From NCBI GenBank assembly GCA_019843655.1, contig JACDQD010000007.1:27060816-27124815 (forward strand): a stretch of DNA of 64,000 bases. The letters are read 5' to 3'. Shown one piece after another: positions 1 through 10,586 of this stretch. Numbering within the stretch: position 1 is the first letter of the stretch; every line of letters starts with the position of its first letter. This DNA is from Lethocerus indicus. Its lineage: Eukaryota; Arthropoda; Insecta; Hemiptera; Belostomatidae. The notes beneath the pieces are model-generated. The model saw nothing but the letters and a program-made list of their open reading frames with translations. It ran no database searches and was not told the DNA's origin. A program made the translations under genes and the position numbers.

Positions 1-3000
1 GGTCCACAAGTGTCCCTAAATGAGTTACACTTGCCCCTGAAAGGAAGGCTGAAAAATCGAAAATTTTTAAAATTTCAAAAATTCGCCCCGATTTGCCCCA
101 TATTCGGCCCACAAGTGTCCCTAAGTGAGTTACACTTGCCCCTAAAAGGAAGGCTGAAAAATCGAAAATTTTTAAAATTTCAAAAATTCGCCCCGATTTG
201 CCCCATATTCCGGCCCACAAGTGGCCCTAAGTGAGTTACACTTGCCCCTGAAAGGAAGGCTGAAAAATCGAAAATTTTAAATTTCACTTGCCCCATAAAG
301 GAAATGGCTGAAAAATCGAAAATTTTAAAATTTCAAAAATTCGCCCTGATTTGCCCCATATTCGGCCCACAAGTGTCCCTAAATGAGTTACACTTGCCCC
401 TGAAAGGAAGGCTGAAAAATCGAAAATTTTTAAAATTCACAATTCGCCCCGATTTGCCCATATTCGGTCCACAAGTGTCCCTAAATGAGTTACACTTGCC
501 CCTGAAAGGAAGGCTGAAAAATCGAAAATTTTTGAAATTTAAAAAATTCGCCCCGATTTGCCCCATATTCGGCCCACAAGTGTCCCTAAGTGAGTTACAC
601 TTGCCCCTAAAAGGAAGGCTGAAAAATCGAAAATTTTTAAAATTTCAAAAATTCGCCCCGATTTGCCCCATATTCGGCCCACAAGTGTCCCTAAATGAGT
701 TACACTTGCCCCCCTAAAAGGAAGGCTGAAAAATCGAAAATTTTAAAATTTCAAAAATTCGCCCCGATTTGCCCCATATTCGGCCCACAAGTGTCCCTAA
801 ATGAGTTACACTTGCCCCTGAAAGGAAGGCTGAAAAATCGAAAATTTTTAAAATTTCAAAAATTCGCCCCGATTTGCCCCATATTCGGCCCACAAGTGTC
901 CCTAAATGAGTTACACTTGCCCCTGAAAGGAAGGCTGAAAAATCGAAAATTTTTGAAATTTAAAAAATTCGCCCCGATTTGCCCCATATTCGGCCCACAA
1001 GTGTCCCTAAATGAGTTACACTTGCCCCTGAAAGGAAGGCTGAAAAATCGAAAATTTTTAAAATTTCAAAAATTCGCCCCGATTTGCCCCATATTCGGCC
1101 CACAAGTGTCCCTAAATGAGTTACACTTGCCCCTGAAAGGAAGGCTGAAAAATCGAAAATTTTTAAATTTCAAAAATTCGCCCCGATTTGCCCCATATTC
1201 GGCCCACAAGTGTCCCTAAATGAGTTACACTTGCCCCTGAAAGGAAGGCTGAAAAATCGAAAATTTTTAAAATTTCAAAAATTCGCCCCGATTTGCCCCA
1301 TATTCGGCCCACAAGTGTCCCTAAATGAGTTACACTTGCCCCTGAAAGGAAGGCTGAAAAATCGAAAATTTTTAAAATTTCAAAAATTCGCCCCGATTTG
1401 CCCCATATTCGGCCCACAAGTGTCCCTAAATGAGTTACACTTGCCCCTAAAAAGGAGGGCTGAAAATCGAAAATTTTAAAATTTCAAAAATTCGCCCCGA
1501 TTTGCCCCATATTCGGCCCACAAGTGTCCCTAAATGAGTTACACTTGCCCCTGAAAGGAAGGCTGAAAAATCGAAAATTTTTAAAATTTCAAAAATTCGC
1601 CCCGATTTGCCCCATATTCGGCCCACAAGTGTCCCTAAATGAGTTACACTTGCCCCTGAAAGGAAGGCTGAAAAATCGAAAATTTTTGAAATTTAAAAAT
1701 TCAAAAATTCGCCCCGATTTGCCCCATATTCGGTCCACAAGTGTCCCTAAATGAGTTACACTTGCCCCTAAAAGGAAGGCTGAAAAATCGAAAATTTTTA
1801 AAATTTCAAAAATTCGCCCCGATTTGCCCCATATTCGGCCCACAAGTGTCCCTAAATGAGTTACACTTGCCCCTGAAAGGAAGGCTGAAAAATCGAAAAT
1901 TTTTAAAATTTCAAAAATTCGCCCCGATTTGCCCCATATTCGGCCCACAAGTGTCCCTAAATGAGTTACACTTGCCCCTAAAAGGAAGGCTGAAAAATCG
2001 AAAATTTTTAAAATTTCAAAAATTCGCCCCGATTTGCCCCATATTCGGTCCACAAGTGTCCCTAAATGAGTTACACTTGCCCCTGAAAGGAAGGCTGAAA
2101 AATCGAAAATTTTTAAAATTTCAAAAATTCGCCCCGATTTGCCCCATATTCGGTCCACAAGTGTCCCTAAATGAGTTACACTTGCCCCTGAAAGGAAGGC
2201 TGAAAAATCGAAAATTTTAAAATTTCAAAAATTCGCCCCGATTTGCCCCATATTCGGTCCACAAGTGTCCCTAAATGAGTTACACTTGCCCCTAAAAGGA
2301 AGGCTGAAAAATCGAAAATATTTGAAATAAAAATTCGCTCTGATTTGCCCCATATTCGGCCCACAAGTGTCCCTAAGTGAGTTACACTTGCCCCTAAAAG
2401 GAAGGCTGAAAAATCGAAAATTTTTAAAATTTCAAAAATTCGCCCCGATTTGCCCCATATTCGGTCCACAAGTTTCCCTAAATTAAGTTACACTTGCCCC
2501 TGAAAGGAAGGCTGAAAAATCGAAAATTTTTAAAATTTCAAAAATTCGCCCCGATTTGCCCCATATTCGGTCCACAAGTGTCCCTAAATGAGTTACACTT
2601 GCCCCTGAAAGGAAGGCTGAAAAATCGAAAATTTTTAAAATTTCAAAAATTCGCCCTGATTTGCCCCATATTGGCCCCAGGTGTCCCTAAATGAGTTACA
2701 CTTGCCCCTGAAAGGAAAGCTGAAAAATCGAAAATATTTGAAATAATAAAAATTCGCTCTGATTTGCCCCATATTCGGTCCACAAGTGTCCCTAAATGAG
2801 TTACACTTGCCCCTGAAAGGAAGGCTGAAAAATCGAAAATTTTTAAAATTTCAAAAATTCGCCCCGATTTGCCCCATATTCGGTACACAAGTGTCCCTAA
2901 ATGAGTTACACTTGCCCCTAAAAGGAAGGCTGAAAAATCGAAAATTTTTAAAATTTCAAAAATTCGCCCCGATTTGCCCCATATTCGGCCCACAAGTGTC

Positions 3001-3715
3001 CCTAAATGAGTTACACTTGCCCCTGAAAGGAAGGCTGAAAAATCGAAAATTTTTAAAATTTCAAAAATTCGCCCCGATTTGCCCCATATTCGGTCCACAA
3101 GTGTCCCTAAATGAGTTACACTTGCCCCTGAAAGGAAAGCTGAAAAATCGAAAATTTTTAAAATTTCAAAAATTCGCCCCGATTTGCCCCATATTCGGTC
3201 CACAAGTGTCCCTAAATGAGTTACACTTGCCCCTGAAAGGAAAGCTGAAAAATCGAAAATATTTAAAATTTCAAAAATTCGCCCTGATTTGCCCCATATT
3301 CGGTCCACAAGTGTCCCTAAATGAGTTACACTTGCCCCTGAAAGGAAAGCTGAAAAATCGAAAATTTTTAAAATTTCAAAAATTCGCCCCGATTTGCCCC
3401 ATATTCGGTCCACAAGTGTCCCTAAATGAGTTACACTTGCCCCTGAAAGGAAGGCTGAAAAATCGAAAATTTTAAAATTTCAAAATTCGCCCCGATTTGC
3501 CCCATATTCGGTCCACAAGTGTCCCTAAATGAGTTACACTTGCCCCTGAAAGGAAAGCTGAAAAATCGAAAATTTTAAAATTTAAAAATTCGCCCCGATT
3601 TGCCCCATATTCGGTCCACAAGTGTCCCTAAATGAGTTACACTTGCCCCTGAAAGGAAGCTGAAAAATCGAAAATTTTTAAAATTTCAAAATTCGCCGAT
3701 TTGCCCCATATTTTT
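1..3715. repeat. 105-bp satellite array, about 35 tandem copies
   Basis: Head-to-tail units of about 105 bp run from the left edge. Each carries the landmarks GGYCCACAAGTGTCCCTAAA, GAGTTACACTTGCCCC, GGCTGAAAAATCGAAAATTT and TTCGCCCCGATTTGCCCCAT. Copies differ by a few substitutions (GGTCC or GGCCC, CTGAAAGG or CTAAAAGG) and small indels; around 212-364 one unit is rearranged. The array decays near 3700 and passes directly into the next array. Because 105 is a multiple of three, long open frames with a 35-residue period appear on both strands; these are not genes. The left boundary lies outside the window. Confidence 0.97.
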
Positions 3716-4975
3716 TAAAGTGTCCTGATAAAACCCCATTTTTAGGCCCATTTCTTTTTTTTCCTAAAAACCGCATTATTGGTCCTGAAAAATGTTTTGG
3801 TCCTAAAACCGATTTATTAGCCGATTTTGCGCCCAAAAACAGTATTAATAGGCCTGAAAACCGCATTTCTGGGCCGATTTTGTGCCTAAAAACCCCATTT
3901 CTAGGCCCATTTTGCTCAAAACCGCATAAAACAGCTTTTTGTTGCCTTTTTTGGGCCTATAAACCGCATTATTGGTCCTAAAAACCGCATTATTGGTCCT
4001 AAAAACCGTATTTATTAGCCGCTTTTGCGCCCAAAAACAGTATTAATAGGCCTGAAAACCGCATTTCTGGGCCGATTTTGTGCCTAAAAACCCCATTTTT
4101 AGGCCCATTTTGCTCCAAGAAACAGCTTTTTTGGGCCTATAAACCGCATTATTGGTCCTAAAAACCGCATTATTGGTCCTAAAAACCGTATTTATTAGCC
4201 GATTTTGCGCCCAAAAACAGTATTTTATGGTCCAAAACACTTTATTAAATATTAATAGGCCTGAAAACCGCATTTCTGGGCCGATTTTGTGCCTAAAAAC
4301 CCCATTTTTAGGCCCATTTTGCTCAAAGAAACAGCTTTTTTGGTCCTAAAAACCGTATTATTGGGCCTAAAAACCGCATTATTGGTCCTAAAAACCGCAT
4401 TATTTGTCCTGAAAACCGCATTATCGGTCCTAAAAACGCATTATTGGTCCCCTAAAAACCGCATTATTTGTCCTGAAAACCGCATTATCGGTCCTGAAAA
4501 CCGCATTTTTGGTCCTAAAAACCGGATTTATTAGCCGCTTTTGCGCCCAAAAACAGTATTAATAGGCCTGAAAACCGCATTTCTGGGCCGATTTTGTGCC
4601 TAAAAACCCCATTTTTAGGCCCATTTTGCTCAAAGAAACAGCTTTTTTGGTCCTAAAAACCGCATTATTGGGCCTAAAAACCGCATTATTGGTCCTAAAA
4701 ACCGCATTATTTGTCCTGAAAACCGCATTATCGGTCCTGAAAACCGCATTTTTGGTCCTAAAAACCGGATTTACTAGCCGCTTTTGCGCCCAAAAACAGT
4801 ATTAATAGGCCTGAAAACCGCATTTCTGGGCCGATTTTGTGCCTAAAAACCCCATTTTTAGGCCCATTTTGTTCAAGAAACAGCTTTTTTGGGCCTAAAA
4901 AGCGGCGTTTTTGCCGATTTGGGCCGATTGGGCCGATTTTGTGCCTAAAAAAAATGCATTTTTTATCGCGCAAAA
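3716..4975. repeat. Second tandem array: ~21-bp unit inside higher-order blocks
   Basis: Short units of the form GGTCCTAAAAACCGCATTATT repeat with variation. A longer block containing GCGCCCAAAAACAGTATTAA, GGCCTGAAAACCGCATTTCT and GGCCGATTTTGTGCCTAAAA recurs near 3830, 4028, 4208, 4545 and 4787, so spacing is irregular (about 180-340 bp) depending on how many short units separate the blocks. The array ends about 480 bp before the start codon of the ZZZ3-like gene. Open frames here are products of the repeat, not genes. Confidence 0.93.
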
Positions 4976-5452
4976 GGTAATTTGGAATAATTTAAAAAAA
5001 ATAAATAGTAGCGTTATTATTATTTCCGTTATAAATAAATATTTTTACCGATAAAAATTTTTTTTTTAGTGATCTAAAAATTCGAAAAGAAATATAAAAA
5101 AAAGTCGGTGCACGTGTAACATTGCAATATTCGGCTCTTTTCTCCAATGTTGATCAAAATCCAAAATTAAAATAAATATTTCGATTAATTTTGTATTTTT
5201 TTTTGCCGAGACAATGTTCCCGATTGTTTTTTTACATTAAAAATAAAAGTTGTTTTTGGCCGGTCTTTTTCAGAAAATTGTGCGTTGAGGCGTTAAACGT
5301 ACGAAAGTCGTTAAAAAGATGAGGGTTTTTTTTTTTTTAATTTTCGTACCGAAATTCGAAGTTGTGAATGGGAGCGAATAGTGGGGTTCGTCGGCTCCGA
5401 GTAGGTTGCAACGCTGTTATCGGGCGAGGACAGGTGCAGCGGCCGTCTTGTG
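4976..5452 (+). other. Upstream region and 5' UTR of the ZZZ3-like gene
   Basis: AT-rich sequence between the repeat array and the start codon, without any open frame of note. It must hold the promoter and 5' UTR of the downstream gene, but I recognise no definite TATA box or initiator. Confidence 0.5.
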
Positions 5453-7919
5453 ATGGACGACCAGGCGTTGGAGTTCATCTCAGGAGTGTGCCAGCAGCAG
5501 GAGGTGGAGCAGGAGGAGGAGGAGGCGGAGGAGCAGCCCGAAGGGGACACCGACCGAGGGGACGACGGCCTCTTCTATTTCGAGACCGACTACCTGCCGC
5601 TCAAGACCAACATCGACTACCTGAAGCTGCTCAGGACGCTGGCCATACTCGACGTGCAGAGGATGAAGATATGCCAGGTGGGTGCGGGGGGAGGGACACA
5701 ACAGACACACCTCTCCTCATTTATCTACATATTGAACCTTTGCACTCGTTTACTCCCCTCTTTTGGGACATATTAATTCCAGCCTATCCCCCTCTGAGGG
5801 GACGTTAAAATTTATTACCGATTACGGGGTATTAAGTTATTTCCGCTCAACTTTTTGAGAGGTGCATGTTTCCCCGATGTTTCTTCTTGAAATGGCACAA
5901 GACATCGAATCAAAATATGGTAAAATTACTAAGATATATAAAAGAGATGTCGGCGAGTTTTGAGTTTCAAAGCTGAGCTCGGTCCGGTTTGAAGCGTCGA
6001 GTGGTATAGATAGATCTGACGAGTGAGAAAATCGGAAGTGATTCTTCTTTCGGTAAATATCATTTTGTAATAGATCTAGTAATAGTGATTAGAAATTTTC
6101 GACCCGCAGATTTATTCATTTTTTTTGTATTAGAACAACGGCAAAACGTTGAAACAGGATTGAGTCTCACGATACAAGTAGTAGTGAAGATGAGCTCCGA
6201 ATTGGCTTTTATACGTTAGAAAGACTAAATCTAGAGCGAAACTATAGCGGTGACAGTGACATCGGCCAACCACCGAGGAGTAGCCAACATCCAGAATGGT
6301 CCGCAGTGCAAAGGGTTAAATTCCGACACGGGTATCGTACTGGTTGGAATTAATTTCCGTATACATAATGCACAAGTTTTACGATGGATAAACAAGATTT
6401 AGTAATTATTTTGCGAACTTTAGATATATCTTTATTCGATACAATCATCTAGTGATATGTTTTTGTGTAAAAATTATGTTTTATAATTCGGTACTTGTCA
6501 ATTAGACCCCCTCCCGAGGGTAACCAACTACCCGAAAAACATGGCGTTTAGTATCGAATGAATCGATGTATCTATATATTGATATCATTTCCAAGTTAGT
6601 AATATAATAATAATGTTTGTTTTGTAAACTGTGTTATTTGTCAACTATCCTGAAATATGTCATAAAGTGGGTGAAGGCTACGTTTATTCGATATATCGCA
6701 GTCAAACGGGAAGGTTACAGTGTCGGTAAACAGGTTACTCATGGGGAGGGGGTCTAATTGACAAGTAACTATAATTCTCCATCGTGTGGTATTTTTCTAA
6801 ACACTCTCCGCGAAACGCAGGCCTGGTTTTCGAGTGCGCGTATCGCAAAAACAATTGGTTCGGTGCCTTCCACCCTTAATATTTACTTTTTACATTTTCA
6901 CAATGCCGCAATATATGCAGTTTTCCGTCAAGTCTTTCCGCCTTATCGGAGGTCGCGATGGTCTTCGTTGGTTTAGATTTCGCTCCATCACGAAAATGGA
7001 ACCTACCGGTCGTGCCACCAATTTTTGTTGACTCGCCGCTGACAGTAACAACCGGACTCCTTGTCTTTATAATGTTGCGTATTGAAATTAACGAGCTGCA
7101 TTTTGTGCCGTCAGCTCAATGAAATTGTACTGTAAATGGTATTTCTCGGTACAGTTTAAATCTCTCGGATTTATTTTACGAGTACTAAATTTTCTTTTGA
7201 ACTAATGTCTATTTTCGTGTCAATCGCTTTCAGGACATCGATAAATTGGTGGCGTTGAAATCCAAAGTGAGACAAGATCCAGAAGCTGTAAAACAAGAAA
7301 TACTCGGTGGGGAAGCACCATTTTTGAGCCGTTCAACAATTGAAGAGGTTAGAATCGATATCGCAAGAACCTTATAATATTTTAATTAGTGTAGTCTTAA
7401 AATTATGGCATGCAAGTTTCCACTAGTTTCGATTCGTGTTTCTGTCTCCTCTCGCTGGTTTGGTCTTTTGCTAGACCCCGGTTTCGGCTGCTCACCATCT
7501 CCAGTAGCGCTGTGTTAGTCACCATCGGCACTTTGGATGTTTTTCAGGAGGCATCCTCACTGCACTCTCACCGTCACTTGTACTGTGGTGTTTGTCCGTT
7601 GTACAAGTGATGACAGTGAGGATGCCCGAAAAATATCAAGTGCCAAAAGTGACTAACACGGCACTACTGAAGATCTACAGTATTCCAACCCCTCGCAGAC
7701 CACAAAACACCTTTTGTTGTTCCCATAATGATGAGAATTATGTGAACAAAAAATGATGGTAGAAAATACTGTTTGTTTGACTTGATGGAAAACCGGTGTA
7801 CTTATTTGTTGTCAGGTGCCCGAAATCGATTGGTCCAAGTACAGAATGTTGGATTTCGACGGTAAACTGACTTTGACGACGAGGAGAATGGCAAAACAGG
7901 ACTTCAGGCCTCAGCAACA

Positions 7920-7950
<31 letters not shown>

Positions 7951-10586
7951 GTGTCATCCAACAACGACGTTCAGCAGAGTTCGCACGACGGCAAAATCAG
8001 AGTCAGAGGCAGGCTCTACACCGACAACAAACCTGAGACATTCAATCAGGTTTGTCATTTCAGTCAGCGTATTAACCGTATGACATACCCCTCACGCATA
8101 CAAAAACCCAACAGTGGAAAAGCGTATAAAATATAGTGGGAGAAAAAAATGCGAAAAAATTGCAAACAATAAATTACGAGAGATAGAAAACAATACATCC
8201 CTGGACATAACCAGCGAATCCAACCAGGAAGTTATCCTAAACAGACCGAGAGAGGGACATGCACTCTACTTATTAATTATTAAATGATGATAAACCTTTA
8301 TGCAATAGTTGAACATATATTGCTGGGCTGCTTACTTTGCCATTTCAGTTGCTATCTTGTTCAAAAAAGATTATTCAATTTAAACATTTCATTGTTTCAA
8401 GTTTGAAAAAATACGTTATTTGTCCCCTTCCGTTCGTTTCATATCGGGGATATATTTATTACACTTCTCCTGAAGTCTAGTTCCGGTGTATTATTTTAAA
8501 AGTAGAAAGTTCGAAAGGAAATATTGAAGCATTGACAATTCAAAAAAAATGACATTTACTAATAATTGATTTTTAAAATGTTATTGACAGTTGTGGACAG
8601 TCGAAGAACAATTGAGGTTAGAAGCTCTGCTGGTAGAATATCCTCCTGAAGCTATAGAATCGAGAAGATGGAAAAAAATTGCCGATGCTCTGGGTGAGTA
8701 AAAATTATATTTTTTTAAATTCAAATTATTGTCCTTAGGTCTAGTGTAATTTTTATTGCTTGGATATGTTTCTTGTAGAATAAATTGCCTGTATCATTTC
8801 CACAGGTAACAGGACAACGAAGCAGGTCTGCAGTCGAGTACAGAAATATTTTAAAAAGCTACAGAAAGCCGGCATAGCCATACCAGGCCGCCCGATGAAA
8901 CCCTGGAAGTGCAACAAGGTATGTATACAAAATGTATATTCAAAATAAGATATATACGTATATATTTAAATAAGGAGCCTCCTCGGCTTAGAACCCGCCT
9001 GGACTTCAGTTTATAGGTAGGGACAATGAATGATTAGGAAACAACATAAACCACTCTGTAGATTTGTTATGTTTCTGTCTCCTCTCGCTGGTTTGGTCTT
9101 TTGCTAAACCGGTTTCGGCCTCTTGCCATCTCCAGTAGCGGTGTTAGTCACTTTTGGCACATTGGATGTTTTTCGGGGGGCATCCTCACTGCACTGTCAC
9201 TGTCACTTGTACTGTCAAGTACAGTCATTTACACAGACATACACGAAATCTACAGTATAAAAATTTAGTTTAATTAATTAGAGAAAATTATATACATTGA
9301 TAACTTTATTTTTGTATTCCCCTCCGTTCAGCCCAACCGTATAAACAAACGTCACAAGCACCTGCTGTACAAGCCGACGACTTTCTTTCCCGGCGTCGCC
9401 ATGAAAGAGCTCGGTGGTGGGAACTGCGATAGCGACAGCGACGACGAACTGGAGTACAGGAGGAGCGGCGCAGACTCGGCGGGCAGCGCAAACGGTAACG
9501 ACCTTTCACACTGGCTGCATATACTGACGCAGATCAAACAGGAGAAGGAGGAAAACCAGGACGCCGACGACCAGGACAACATTGTCAGGCACTACGGCTT
9601 CGCGGTAAGCTACAACTATGCTACAGAAGTTCTCGATACTTTCTCAACTGATTTCTTTACAAAATAATCCGTGCGTTGTGCTTATAATTCTTCATCATTT
9701 CGATGCTGCAAAACTCAAAATCTGTGTTAAAATCTCAGTGGAAGACGGTTAAAAATAAATCACCGAACTGAATTAACATCCTAGATTTCGTGTGTTTCTG
9801 TCCCCTCTCACCGGTTTGGTCTTTTGCTAAACCGGTTTCGGCCGCTCACCATCTTCAGTAGAGGTGTTAGTCACTTTGGATGTTTTTCGGGCATCCTCAC
9901 TGCACTCTGTCACTGTCACTTGCACTATCACTTGTACACACAGCAAACAGACAACCGCCGGAGTACAAGAGGCAGTGAGGATGGCCAAAAAACATCCAAA
10001 GTGCCAAAAGTGAATAACAACCGGCCTAGCAAAAGACCAAACCGGCGAGAGGAGACAGAAACATGAAATCTACGGTATTCCAACCCCTCGCAGACCACAA
10101 AACAGGTATTCTAAGCTACTTATTTATACATTTTTTAATTTTACAAAACAATAGTTAAAATTGGATATCTTGAATTGTTGTGGTACCTAACGTAAATGGC
10201 GATGAAAACTGAAGGGCTTATCGAAAAGTAGCTCAAAAGAGTTGAAAAGACATTTTGATTTGAATCGGTATTTCAAAATGTTTTCCGTACCGCTAATAAT
10301 CCTGTCGTGTAGCCCAGTAAGGTTATTGTCAGTGGTATTGTTCAGTGCGTATCGTGCGAGGAGGAGCCGATTGCCGGCACGAGGTGGGAGTGCAGCACGT
10401 GCGCAGGCGACGGCGCGATCGAAGGTGTCGATGTGCGCCGACTGCGTCGCCGGCATCGTCGATTCGGCCGAACCGGCCCATCCCCCGAGCCACGTTTTCG
10501 TTCCGTACATGACGTTCTCCAACCCGCAGTACAAGGCCGAAAATCTGGGCACCACCAATTACCTCGATCCAAATTTCGTCGTCTAA
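5453..10586 (+). CDS. ZZZ3: ZZZ3/Atac1-like subunit of the ATAC histone acetyltransferase complex
   Basis: Seven coding exons with matching phases: 5453-5677, 7234-7347, 7816-8049, 8591-8693, 8806-8918, 9332-9604, 10346-10586. The product is about 434 residues. Residues ~35-110 match the conserved ZZZ3 region beginning [11 protein letters not shown]; exon 3 has a 13-residue polyglutamine tract (~146-158) and the motif [15 protein letters not shown]; exons 4-5 encode a SANT/Myb domain ([33 protein letters not shown]); exon 7 encodes a C-terminal ZZ zinc finger and ends in NYLDPNFVV, as in vertebrate ZZZ3. In the family, ZZZ3 is an ATAC (GCN5/ADA2A) subunit whose ZZ finger reads the histone H3 tail. 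The protein is about half the length of human ZZZ3, lacking its long N-terminal half. Exon 7 needs a 1-nt frameshift (see separate entry). ATG 5453 is chosen over an upstream in-frame GTG. Confidence 0.93.
5736..6315. mobile_element. Possible short piggyBac-like element in ZZZ3 intron 1
   Basis: The right edge reads GTGCAAAGGG followed by TTAA (6316-6319). The left edge reads ACCTTTGCACTCG after TTGA, which differs from a perfect inverted TTAACCCTTTGCACT by two bases. The same CCCTTTGCACT end, or a relative, occurs at 41104-41618 and 42344. TTAA target sites and CCC termini are typical of piggyBac-like transposons. The interior has no intact transposase; a short acidic open stretch (SSSEDEL) near 6180-6200 resembles the acidic N-termini of such transposases but is weak evidence. 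Confidence 0.45.
6494..6765. mobile_element. Inverted-repeat element flanked by TA (MITE) in ZZZ3 intron 1
   Basis: Termini of about 30 bp are inverted copies: CTTGTCAATTAGACCCCCTC at the left and its complement at the right, continuing into GGTAACC with a few differences. Both ends abut the dinucleotide TA (6492-6493 and 6766-6767), as expected for a Tc1/mariner-type insertion. The interior of about 210 bp has no coding capacity. Only one copy is present in the window. Confidence 0.75.
7431..7712 (+). repeat. Hairpin element copy M1 (ZZZ3 intron 2)
   Basis: Left arm with GTTTCTGTCTCCTCTC and CATCTCCAGTAGCG, central CACTGTCACTTGTACTG-type sequence, then the complementary arm and the tail segment CCAACCCCTCGCAGACCACA. 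Tail on the right only. The copy is degenerate, with part of the right arm missing. Confidence 0.85.
9056..9257 (+). repeat. Hairpin element copy M2 (ZZZ3 intron 5)
   Basis: A nearly complete left arm (GTAGATTT, GTTTCTGTCTCCTCTCGCTG, CAGTAGCGGTGTTAGTCAC) is followed by only the outer end of the right arm (ACACGAAATCTACAGTA). No tail is present. Confidence 0.8.
9782..10114 (+). repeat. Hairpin element copy M3 (ZZZ3 intron 6)
   Basis: Left arm starts CTAGATTTCGTGTGTTTCTG and the right arm ends GAAATCTACGGTATTCC, followed by the tail CAGACCACAAAACAGGTATT. One tail, on the right. Confidence 0.9.
10346..10586 (+). CDS. ZZZ3: ZZZ3-like last exon: ZZ zinc finger with apparent +1 frameshift
   Basis: The acceptor at 10344-10345 joins exon 6 in phase 0 and gives HYGFA-CVSC, which parallels human HVGFK-CDNC. 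The first frame then reads [19 protein letters not shown] and AGDGAIE up to about 10423. The rest of the ZZ domain (MCADC, then HPPSH, a plausible H-x3-H zinc pair) and the conserved terminus NYLDPNFVV with TAA at 10584-10586 lie one base out of frame. Counting one of the two G bases at 10424-10425 as extra restores a continuous ZZ finger with normal spacing. The unshifted frame would run to 10723 with an arginine-rich tail and lose the third CxxC. This is either a sequencing or assembly error or a real disabling mutation. Confidence 0.85.

Noticed and set aside
1..3475. Long open frames with a 35-residue repeat on both strands
   Set aside because: They follow from a stop-free 105-bp unit whose length is a multiple of three; both strands are open at once and small indels break every frame.
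5368..5808. 146-codon frame overlapping ZZZ3 exon 1
   Set aside because: Different frame from the conserved [11 protein letters not shown] coding; GC-rich shadow.
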